Source: JBBECF01 sp040881945 (GTDB lineage Bacteria > Pseudomonadota > Alphaproteobacteria > Dongiales > Dongiaceae). From it: a DNA stretch of 27,623 nucleotides. This document shows positions 21,258 to 27,623 of this stretch, one piece after another (positions within the stretch are counted from its first letter, which is position 1; every line of letters begins with the position of its first letter). A model generated the notes under the pieces. That model ran no database searches and was not told the origin of the DNA. It saw nothing but the letters and a program-made list of their open reading frames with translations. Position numbers and translations under genes: made by a program. The stretch is from the NCBI GenBank assembly GCA_040881945.1, contig JBBECF010000099.1, positions 1-27,623 of the forward strand, read 5' to 3'.

Positions 21258-21343
21258 TGTCATCGCCGGGCATGACCCGGCGATCCACGGAACCGCTGGC
21301 GCGAACGGCGCCATGGTTGCGCGGGCTTGACCCGCGCATGACC
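21258..21343. repeat. Palindromic intergenic repeat, copy 2
   Basis: An 86-base element between the convergent ecm and hsdM genes, related to copy 1: it starts TGTCAT, holds a GCCGGGCATGACCCGGC hairpin, a CCA...TGG inner pair, a second GCGCGGG-CTTGA-CCCGCGC hairpin, and ends ATGACC. The organisation (outer TGTCA ends, two strong stems) matches copy 1 but the second stem differs in sequence. Confidence 0.75.
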
Positions 21344-21350
21344 GTTTTTT
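21319..21350 (+). terminator. Hairpin plus T-run after ecm
   Basis: A perfect 7-bp stem (GCGCGGG/CCCGCGC) with a 5-base loop is followed seven bases later by six Ts (21345-21350). It is the right half of repeat copy 2 and is placed to terminate ecm transcription before the convergent hsdM gene. Confidence 0.6.
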
Positions 21351-21365
21351 CACTCCTGCCGCGCA

Positions 21366-22841
21366 TCATGGTTCTCCCGCGCCCGGGCCGACCTCCGCCG
21401 CGCCCAGCTCCTCGGCGACGCCGCGGAATTCCTCGAGCGCGGCTTCCAGGTTCTCGATGATCTCGGCGGCGATCTCCTCGGGCGGCGGCAGGCCGTCGGC
21501 GTCCTCCAGGCTCTCGTCCTTCAGCCAGAAGATATCGAGGTTCACCTTGTCGCGGGCGATGAGCTCGTCATAGGAGAAGCGGCGGAACCGCTCTGTCGCC
21601 GCCCGCGCCTGCCGCTCGCCGGGCCGATAGCAGGCGACGAAATCGTCGAGATGCTCGCGCTTCAGCGGGTTGGTCTTCAGCGTGAAATGCTCGTTGGTGC
21701 GGAAATCGTAGAACCAGACCGCCTTGGTCCACGGCTTCTCCGCCGCCTCCTTCTTGTCGAAGAACAGCACGTTCGCCTTGACGCCGGGCTTGTAGAAGAT
21801 GCCCGTCGGCAGGCGCAGCACGGTGTGGAGGTCGAACTGGTCGAGCAGGCGGCGGCGGATCTTCTCGCCGGCCCCGCCCTCGAACAGCACGTTGTCGGGC
21901 AGCACCACGGCGGCCGATCCCGGCACCTTCAGGATGGTCATGATGTGCTGCAGGAAGTTGATCTGCTTGTTCGAGGTGGTGACGCGGAAGTCCGACCGCT
22001 CGTAGCTCTCGACCTCGCGATGCATCTGGCCGTCGTCGCCGACGATGGTGTAGCTCGACTTCTTGCCGAAGGGCGGGTTCGTCAGCACCAGGTCGTAGCG
22101 GATGCCGGGGTCGGAGGCCAACGCATCGCCCTGGTCAACCGGGCTCTCCTCGCCGCCGATGCCGTGGAGATAGAGGTTCATGGCGCAGAGCCGCACCACC
22201 TCGTCCACCAGGTCGGTGCCGGTCAGCGCGCCATGAGACAAACGATGCAGCGCACCCTTGTCGTTGGTGCGCGCCTTCATGTGGTCGAAGGCGGCGAGCA
22301 GGAAGCCGCCGGTGCCGCAGGCCGGGTCATGGATGGTCTGGCCGGGCCGCGGATCGATGACCTCCACCATGGCCTGGATCAGCGGGCGCGGCGTGAAGTA
22401 CTGCCCCGCGCCGCTCTTCACCTCGGCCGCCTGGCGCTCCAGCAGCCCTTCATAGATGGCGCCCTTCACGTCGACCTTCAGGGCCAGCCAGGTCTCGTCG
22501 TCGATCAGCGCCACCAGCCGGCGCAGCTTGGCCGGGTCCTGGATTTTGTTCTGCGCCTTGCGGAAAATAGTGCCGAGCAGCCCGTCCGCGCGCGCCAGAG
22601 CCTCCAGGCTGTGGCGGTATTGCAGCTCCAGCTCGTCGCCGGTCAAGCCCCGCAGCCTGGCCCAGCGCCACTCCGCCGGCACCCGCGACGCCTCGCCCAG
22701 CAGGTTCTCCCGCTCGTCGTCCATCTTGAGGAACAGCAGATAGGTGATCTGCTCCAGATAGTCGCCATAGGGGATGCCCTGGTCGCGCAGCACATGGGCG
22801 TAGTTCCAGACCTTGGAGACGAGGGAAATATAGTCGTTCAC
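21366..22841 (-). CDS. hsdM: Type I restriction-modification, DNA methyltransferase subunit
   Basis: HsdM methylates adenine (N6) at sites chosen by HsdS. The 491-residue protein has the helical N-terminal HsdM domain (WNYAHVLRDQGIPYGDYLEQITYLLFLKM pattern), GQYFTPRPLIQAMV, the SAM motif DPACGTGGF (172-180) and the catalytic NPPF (255-258). The start MNDYISLV overlaps the hsdS stop by four bases (ATGA), so it is translated coupled to HsdS. It is the last gene of an hsdR-hsdS-hsdM operon, an order less usual than hsdR-M-S. It is convergent with ecm. Confidence 0.97.
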   Translation of the reverse strand: MNDYISLVSKVWNYAHVLRDQGIPYGDYLEQITYLLFLKMDDERENLLGEASRVPAEWRWARLRGLTGDELELQYRHSLEALARADGLLGTIFRKAQNKIQDPAKLRRLVALIDDETWLALKVDVKGAIYEGLLERQAAEVKSGAGQYFTPRPLIQAMVEVIDPRPGQTIHDPACGTGGFLLAAFDHMKARTNDKGALHRLSHGALTGTDLVDEVVRLCAMNLYLHGIGGEESPVDQGDALASDPGIRYDLVLTNPPFGKKSSYTIVGDDGQMHREVESYERSDFRVTTSNKQINFLQHIMTILKVPGSAAVVLPDNVLFEGGAGEKIRRRLLDQFDLHTVLRLPTGIFYKPGVKANVLFFDKKEAAEKPWTKAVWFYDFRTNEHFTLKTNPLKREHLDDFVACYRPGERQARAATERFRRFSYDELIARDKVNLDIFWLKDESLEDADGLPPPEEIAAEIIENLEAALEEFRGVAEELGAAEVGPGAGEP

Positions 22842-24400
22842 GAAAGCGCCTCCTGCGTCAACCTGGACTCAGCTTTCTTTGGCCGACCGCGCTTGAGTTT
22901 GGGGGCGCCGCCATTGTCGCGCTCGGCGGCGATGCGCTTCAACAGCACGGAAGCAGGCTCGTCATTGGAGTCCTGTGGCGCGAGCTTGCCGCAAAAGGCA
23001 GATGCGAGAATCGACTGGCGGGCTGACTCCGCCATCGTGCAGGCCTGACGTAGGACCTCGGCCAAATTGGCCAGTACAGAAAGACGCGACTCCAGCTCTT
23101 CCACAATCGCTTGCTGTTCGGGTGAAGGCGGCAACGGGATAGCCAGCTGATTGAGCGTTTCGAGGTTGATGTTCTTCTGTGCCGTAGCTGGCGCATAGCG
23201 CGTAAGGTCTGATTGCGCGGTACGCACGAACGCTTCGACATATTCGGCCAGGATTCCATCTACAGACACTAAGCCGACGACGCTGTCCGGAAAGCACGCT
23301 TCGAACTCGAGCACGCCACTCTCAGCGATATTCGCGGCAATCGTGATGCAGACCGTTCCCTTCGGCCACAGCTTACTTTGGCGCAAACCCTCCTCATTGT
23401 ATGTCGCTTCGTATGAGCGAATCCGGCCGTTGCTTCTTCGTATGTCACCTGTCTGGAGAAAGGGGTAGCTGCCGCCTAATAGTCGAGGATCGTTCCGTGG
23501 CCGGTGTTTCGACTTTCCACGACCAAACTCACCGAGTTGTGGCAATGCTGCCCACACCCATCCGTCTGGCAAGCCAGGTAGACCATCGGTATCCAGCACC
23601 TCGGGCTCCTCGTACCTCCGCTTCCACCGATCGTCCGCAGGTATCTTGCCCTTCGCCTTCATCTTGGCGAGTTCGGCCTTTTCCCAGGCGGTGCGGCGGG
23701 CGGCGAGGATCCGTTGCAGAAGCTCGGCGCCGCTTTCGCCCTTGCCGGCGTTCTTCTCGCGCCAGTCGCGGGTGAGCTCGCCGGTCACCGCCGCCTTCAG
23801 CACCGCCTGGCGATAGCGCTTCACCAGCGCCTGGACGCGCTTCAGGTTCTCCTCCCCCTTCTCGACCCGGCTGAACAGCTCGTCGAGCTTGGCGACGATT
23901 CGGTCCTGCTCTTTGCGCGGCGGTAGAGGGAGCGGTAGATCCGCAATGGTGCGTGAAGACAGATGCTTGACGGTCAGCGATGAGGTGTGCCGGTTGATCG
24001 CCTGCAGATATCCCGGCAGCGCATAGGCAAGGAATGCACGCGAGTAAAAGCTGCTGTCTGGCATCAGCTTGCATGCTCGCTGATTCAAGAACGCTCGTCG
24101 GCCGGGCCATAGTCCGCAATTGAAATCGCCGTCCATGCCGACGACCAGGTCGCCGCGCTCGACCCAATACCCTTCTATCTCAGGACCATCGTAATAGGTC
24201 TCTGTCTCACCATGGAGAATATCGCGAATCCGTAGCAGCGGATGCCCATGTGACTTGTTGAAGTGTTCCGACTTGAACGGAAATCCGTTCAGAATTGTCA
24301 GCACGTCGCCTGCGCGAACTCTCTCCCAAGAAGGATGGACGCTCAGAAGTCCGTCGCCGCTCTTGGCGACAATGTCAGCAATATCGTGAATGAAACTCAT
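22838..24400 (-). CDS. hsdS: Type I restriction-modification, specificity subunit
   Basis: HsdS recognises a split DNA site for the Type I complex. The 520-residue protein has two target recognition domains (about 20-165 and 285-440). Each is followed by a conserved helical region: LPLPPRKEQDRIVAKLDELFSRVEKGEENL and IPLPPSPEQQAIVEELESRLSVLANLAEVL pieces. The first spacer continues with RYRQAVLKAAVTGELTRDWRE, typical of the family. The recognition domains are coded by visibly more AT-rich DNA than the conserved helices, as expected for exchange of recognition domains. It starts 26 bases after hsdR and overlaps hsdM. The target sequence cannot be deduced. Confidence 0.95.
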   Translation of the reverse strand: MSFIHDIADIVAKSGDGLLSVHPSWERVRAGDVLTILNGFPFKSEHFNKSHGHPLLRIRDILHGETETYYDGPEIEGYWVERGDLVVGMDGDFNCGLWPGRRAFLNQRACKLMPDSSFYSRAFLAYALPGYLQAINRHTSSLTVKHLSSRTIADLPLPLPPRKEQDRIVAKLDELFSRVEKGEENLKRVQALVKRYRQAVLKAAVTGELTRDWREKNAGKGESGAELLQRILAARRTAWEKAELAKMKAKGKIPADDRWKRRYEEPEVLDTDGLPGLPDGWVWAALPQLGEFGRGKSKHRPRNDPRLLGGSYPFLQTGDIRRSNGRIRSYEATYNEEGLRQSKLWPKGTVCITIAANIAESGVLEFEACFPDSVVGLVSVDGILAEYVEAFVRTAQSDLTRYAPATAQKNINLETLNQLAIPLPPSPEQQAIVEELESRLSVLANLAEVLRQACTMAESARQSILASAFCGKLAPQDSNDEPASVLLKRIAAERDNGGAPKLKRGRPKKAESRLTQEALS

Positions 24401-24426
24401 CGGTTTCTTTCTGGCTGACCGAGGAA

Positions 24427-27171
24427 CTACGCTACCAATGTCCCGTTCAGATCATCCAGCATCGCGTTCAGCTCCGTACCGAAGAGCTGCCGCGCGCGGA
24501 TCAGGCCGCCGTGATCGGCGAAGGGAATCTCGATCAGGTCCGTGGGTTCCGCCGCCGCATTGGCGGCAATGTGGTCCTTGATGAGGCGCAGCCAGTCCTC
24601 CTGCTCGGCGGTGAAGCTGCGCCCGGCCTTCTTCTGCCGGCCGAGCCACAGCTCGAAGAGCTGGTTCACCCGCTGGGCGAAGGGCTCCAGGGTCTCGGCC
24701 TGGCCGGTCGCATAACGGATCAGCGAGATGATGTCGGTCAGCATGCGGTCCGAGGGCGCGCCGCGCACCTTCGACGCCTCCAGCCGGCGATAGGCCTGCC
24801 AGACCTGGGCCGTGGTCAGGTGCCAGGGCGGCGCGGTCAAGGCCTTGGTCAGGTCCTCGATCGCGGCATAGGTGAGGTGCCGGCGGCCATAGGGCTGGCC
24901 GTAGAGGATTTGCAGGGCCAGCAGCTCGTCCCGGTTGGCCTCGATGAAGTCCTTGAAACGCTGTGTCGTCTCCCGCGCGCGGGCCAGGTCATAGGCCGCG
25001 CCGATCACCTCGTCGGTGGTGATCTCGTCGATCACGATCTCGGTCTTCCTCTTGACCTCCTTGAGCAGGGTCCGCAGCGCCGGCTGGTCGAAGGGCGCGC
25101 AGGCCGCGTCCTTCAGCGCCGCCTCGACCCGCGCGCGCTCCCCCTCGCCGGCGGCGGCCCCGTGTCGGGCCAGGGTCTCCGCCTCGATCCTGTCCGGGTC
25201 GATGGCGTCCAGGAGGGCGTTGGCGAGGTCGCGCAGCGACTCTCCGCCCGCCGCCGCCTTGATCCGCCGCCGGTCCTCATCGTCCTCGATCCGTCCGTCG
25301 AGGGCGGCGAGCCGTCCGGCCAGCGATAAGAGCGCATCGGCGTCGCGCTGGCCTGCGGCGATCTGGTCGAGCAGCTTGTCGAAGCCGATGGCGCGGCGCC
25401 GCTCCAGCGGCTGCGAGGCCGATTTCCGGGTCTCGGTCACGCCGACCGCGTCGATCAGCACGAAGCGGGTCTTGGCGGGCGCGTCGGGCGTCACCGACTT
25501 CAGGTCGGCGTCGGCGATGCTGCGCACGCCGCGGCCCTTCATCTGCTCGTAATAGAGCTCCGACTTCACGTCCCGCAGGAAGATCACGACCTCGACCGGC
25601 TTGATGTCCGTCCCCGTGGCGATCATGTCGACGGTCACCGCGATTCGGGGAAAGGGATCGTTGCGGAAGGCCTGGATCAGGTCCTTCGGGCTCTCGCCCA
25701 TGGTGAGGTAGGTGATCTTCTTGCAGAACTGGTTGCCCTGGCCGAAGACCTCGCGGGCAAGGTGGACGATGTCCTCGGCATGGCTGTCGTCCTTGGCGAA
25801 GATCAGGGTCTTGGGGACCCAGCTCCGGCCCGGAAACAGGTCGGTGAACAGCCGGTCGCGATAGGCCTGGAGCACGGCGCGAATCTGGTTCGGCACGACC
25901 ACCGAGCGGTCGAGCTGGTCGGCCGCGTATTCCAAGTCGTCCTCGATCTGCTGATAGCGCAGCTTGCGGGTGCGCTTGTCGCGCAGCGGCACCTCGTAGG
26001 CCGCGTCGATCACCCCGCCCTGCTCGCCCACCCGGGTGCGAATGCGGAAGATCTCGTAGCCCACATTGACCCCGTCGGCGACCGAGCGCTCATACGGGTA
26101 TTCTGCCACCAGGTTCTGGCCGAAGAAGCCGAGCGTGTGCTTCGACGGGGTAGCGGTCAGGCCGATGACGAAGGCATCGAAGTATTCCAGCACCTGGCGC
26201 CACTGGCCGTAGATCGAGCGGTGGCATTCGTCGGTGACGATGACGTCGAAGGTCTCGATGGGGATGTCCTGGTTGTACTCGACCGGCGGTACCTCGGCCG
26301 GCGCCGCCGCCTCGAAGGCCGATCCTTCCTCCGCCTCCTCGGGCAGTTCCTCGCCGCGCAGCATGGCATAGAGCCGCTGGATGGTGGTGATGACGACGCT
26401 GGCGTCGCGTTCCAGACGCGGGCTCTTGAGATGCTGGGTGACATAGAGCTCGGTGAAATGCCGGCCGTCATCCGGCGGGCGGTACTGCTGGAACTCCTTC
26501 AGCGTCTGTTCGCCCAGATTGTTGCGGTCGACCAGGAACAGAATGCGTCGCGCCTTGGCGAACTTGAGCAGGCGGTAAGAGAAGGTGCAGGCGGTGAAGG
26601 TCTTGCCGGCGCCGGTCGCCATCTGGATGAGCGCGCGCGGATCGGCGCGGGCGAGCGAGGCCTCGAGGCCCTGGACCGCCTCCACCTGGCATTCGCGCAA
26701 ACCCCGCACATCGAGCGGCGGCAGAGAGCGGAGGCGGCCGCGGAGCGTGCCGTCCTCTTGCAGCCAGCGGAGGAGCATCTCCGGCCTGTGGAAGGCGAAG
26801 ACCCGGCGGGAGCGCGGTATCGGATCGCGCATGTCGCGGAAGAAGGTCTCGTCGCCGGTGCTCTCATAGTCGAAGATCAGGCGCTCGGCCCAGGCGTCGA
26901 GAAAGCCGGGGAGGCTGCCCATGTAGCGCTCGGACTGCTCGGCGACGCCGCTCAGCGTCGTGCCGGCCTTCTTGGCTTCGACCACGCCGGCCGCCTTGCT
27001 GTCGACGAACAGCAGGTAGTCGCAGGGGCCGCCGGGGAGCTGGAACTCGCGCACGGCGACGCCCACCGCCGCCTTGCGGTTGAACGTGTCCCGGTCCTGC
27101 AGAACCCACCCGGCCGCCTCCAGCAGCCGGTCGATCCGCGCGCGGGCCAGTTGTTCAGGCAGTAGCGTCAC
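24427..27171 (-). CDS. hsdR: Type I restriction-modification, restriction/translocase subunit
   Basis: HsdR translocates and cuts unmodified DNA. From the chosen GTG start the protein has 914 residues. The nuclease core appears as Asp51 and VVEAKK (Glu65, Lys67) near the N-terminus. SF2 helicase motifs follow: Walker A ATGAGKT (185-191), DECH (315-318) and GLTATP (338-343), then a second RecA domain with MIATGTDIKPVEVVIFLRDV and MKGRGVR pieces. The C-terminus is an EcoEI-type helical domain. The GTG has GGAG five bases upstream. An ATG at 27228 is open in frame but would add a low-complexity Ala-rich leader with no clear ribosome binding site. It is the first gene of hsdR-hsdS-hsdM. Confidence 0.95.
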   Translation of the reverse strand: MTLLPEQLARARIDRLLEAAGWVLQDRDTFNRKAAVGVAVREFQLPGGPCDYLLFVDSKAAGVVEAKKAGTTLSGVAEQSERYMGSLPGFLDAWAERLIFDYESTGDETFFRDMRDPIPRSRRVFAFHRPEMLLRWLQEDGTLRGRLRSLPPLDVRGLRECQVEAVQGLEASLARADPRALIQMATGAGKTFTACTFSYRLLKFAKARRILFLVDRNNLGEQTLKEFQQYRPPDDGRHFTELYVTQHLKSPRLERDASVVITTIQRLYAMLRGEELPEEAEEGSAFEAAAPAEVPPVEYNQDIPIETFDVIVTDECHRSIYGQWRQVLEYFDAFVIGLTATPSKHTLGFFGQNLVAEYPYERSVADGVNVGYEIFRIRTRVGEQGGVIDAAYEVPLRDKRTRKLRYQQIEDDLEYAADQLDRSVVVPNQIRAVLQAYRDRLFTDLFPGRSWVPKTLIFAKDDSHAEDIVHLAREVFGQGNQFCKKITYLTMGESPKDLIQAFRNDPFPRIAVTVDMIATGTDIKPVEVVIFLRDVKSELYYEQMKGRGVRSIADADLKSVTPDAPAKTRFVLIDAVGVTETRKSASQPLERRRAIGFDKLLDQIAAGQRDADALLSLAGRLAALDGRIEDDEDRRRIKAAAGGESLRDLANALLDAIDPDRIEAETLARHGAAAGEGERARVEAALKDAACAPFDQPALRTLLKEVKRKTEIVIDEITTDEVIGAAYDLARARETTQRFKDFIEANRDELLALQILYGQPYGRRHLTYAAIEDLTKALTAPPWHLTTAQVWQAYRRLEASKVRGAPSDRMLTDIISLIRYATGQAETLEPFAQRVNQLFELWLGRQKKAGRSFTAEQEDWLRLIKDHIAANAAAEPTDLIEIPFADHGGLIRARQLFGTELNAMLDDLNGTLVA

Positions 27172-27228
27172 ATGAGCTCCGGACACGGCACGCGACTCGG
27201 CGCAACCGGCGGCGGCGGCCGAACCCAT

Positions 27229-27623
27229 TGTTTTTCCACAGAGTTATGTGCCGTCTGTTGGCGACATTATACATGCCTGACATCGCAGGTCCTCGGCGCC
27301 CACGGAAAGAAACAATTTCGTATTAATTTCAATATCGTACATTAATGGAGCGGGCGGCGTAACCCCAAGCGATAAGCGTTCGAGCGCGGGCGCCGTCAGT
27401 ATTTCCGCACGCCCTTGCAGCCGAAGCCGGTTGCCGGCGCCTTTGACATTTTCCTGATAATATTCCTATGATGGGCGCGGCGACCGCTCGCTGTTTGCAC
27501 ATCGTGAAACGATCAAGACGCGCACCTCGGCGATCGGGGTGCCTCCGGCGGTCCCGCGTCCCGTCCGGTGCCTTCGTCCGGCGGGATTTCCCGCTGCGCA
27601 TGGGGTTCATCGTTCATTTTTTC
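27229..27623. other. Intergenic/right-edge region upstream of hsdR, no gene supported
   Basis: About 395 bases with AT-rich patches and no reading frame that looks coding. On the minus strand a TATAAT (27271-27266) lies about 95 bases upstream of the hsdR GTG and may be its -10 box, without a good -35. Around 27313-27345 imperfect copies of TCGTA..TTAAT occur. A plus-strand frame open from ATG 27468 to the edge is arginine-rich and not recognisable. Another AT-rich patch (TTGACATTTTCCTGATAATATT, split at 27443-27464) may be a promoter pointing right, but its boxes are badly spaced. Confidence 0.5.

Noticed and set aside
17885..21343. The paired repeats read as a CRISPR array or as insertion-sequence ends
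   Set aside because: There are only two divergent copies 3.4 kb apart, no regular spacers, no cas genes and no transposase between them.
27329..27610. A 93-codon minus-strand frame upstream of hsdR
   Set aside because: It has no recognisable domain, an arginine-rich composition and no ribosome binding site.
27468..27623. A plus-strand frame open from ATG ATG to the right edge
   Set aside because: It is arginine-rich, matches no family, and open frames of this size are common by chance in GC-rich DNA.

Overview
The window is a high-GC alphaproteobacterial chromosome segment. It resembles Rhodospirillales-type genomes, judging by gene order (lysA / small lipoprotein / argH / divergent tlpA; a small two-helix membrane protein / pduO / etfB / etfA / hbd) and by protein character. 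The exact taxon is an inference. No rRNA, tRNA or CRISPR array was seen.

Left part (1-9107): a partial lysA, a small lipoprotein and argH form an overlapping minus-strand operon, with tlpA divergent. A palindromic repeat separates tlpA from a convergent minus-strand run of hbd, etfA and etfB. Upstream of etfB lies a minus-strand Type II restriction-modification cassette (C5-cytosine methyltransferase, PD-(D/E)XK endonuclease that may be ApaLI-like, Vsr mismatch endonuclease). It has visibly lower GC and appears to be inserted between etfB and pduO/HIG1-like genes that are usually adjacent. Next come a VapBC-type toxin-antitoxin pair and a tungstate transport locus: tupB-tupC-tupA on minus, convergent with a one-component HTH/substrate-binding regulator on plus.

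Middle part (13380-21216): this is the core of the ethylmalonyl-CoA (EMC) pathway of acetyl-CoA assimilation. It encodes methylsuccinyl-CoA dehydrogenase (mcd), crotonyl-CoA carboxylase/reductase (ccr) and ethylmalonyl-CoA mutase (ecm). A metZ-type sulfhydrylase and a small toxin-antitoxin patch lie between ccr and ecm. That patch holds an orphan HicB-like antitoxin, a higB toxin broken by an in-frame TAA, and an intact higA. The nearby genes fit the pathway: EtfAB would take electrons from Mcd, PduO would make adenosylcobalamin for Ecm, and hbd acts on C4 acyl-CoA.

Right part (21366-27171): a complete Type I restriction-modification operon on minus in the order hsdR-hsdS-hsdM, convergent with ecm across a palindromic repeat/terminator. 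The last ~395 bases hold a putative promoter region and no gene I can support.

I did not find a clearly new multi-gene system. The most interesting items are the R-M/Vsr cassette inside a conserved metabolic block, the broken higB beside an intact higA, a perfect 18-bp palindrome between ccr and mcd, the tungstate one-component regulator with possible operators, and repeat elements that enter or end genes.
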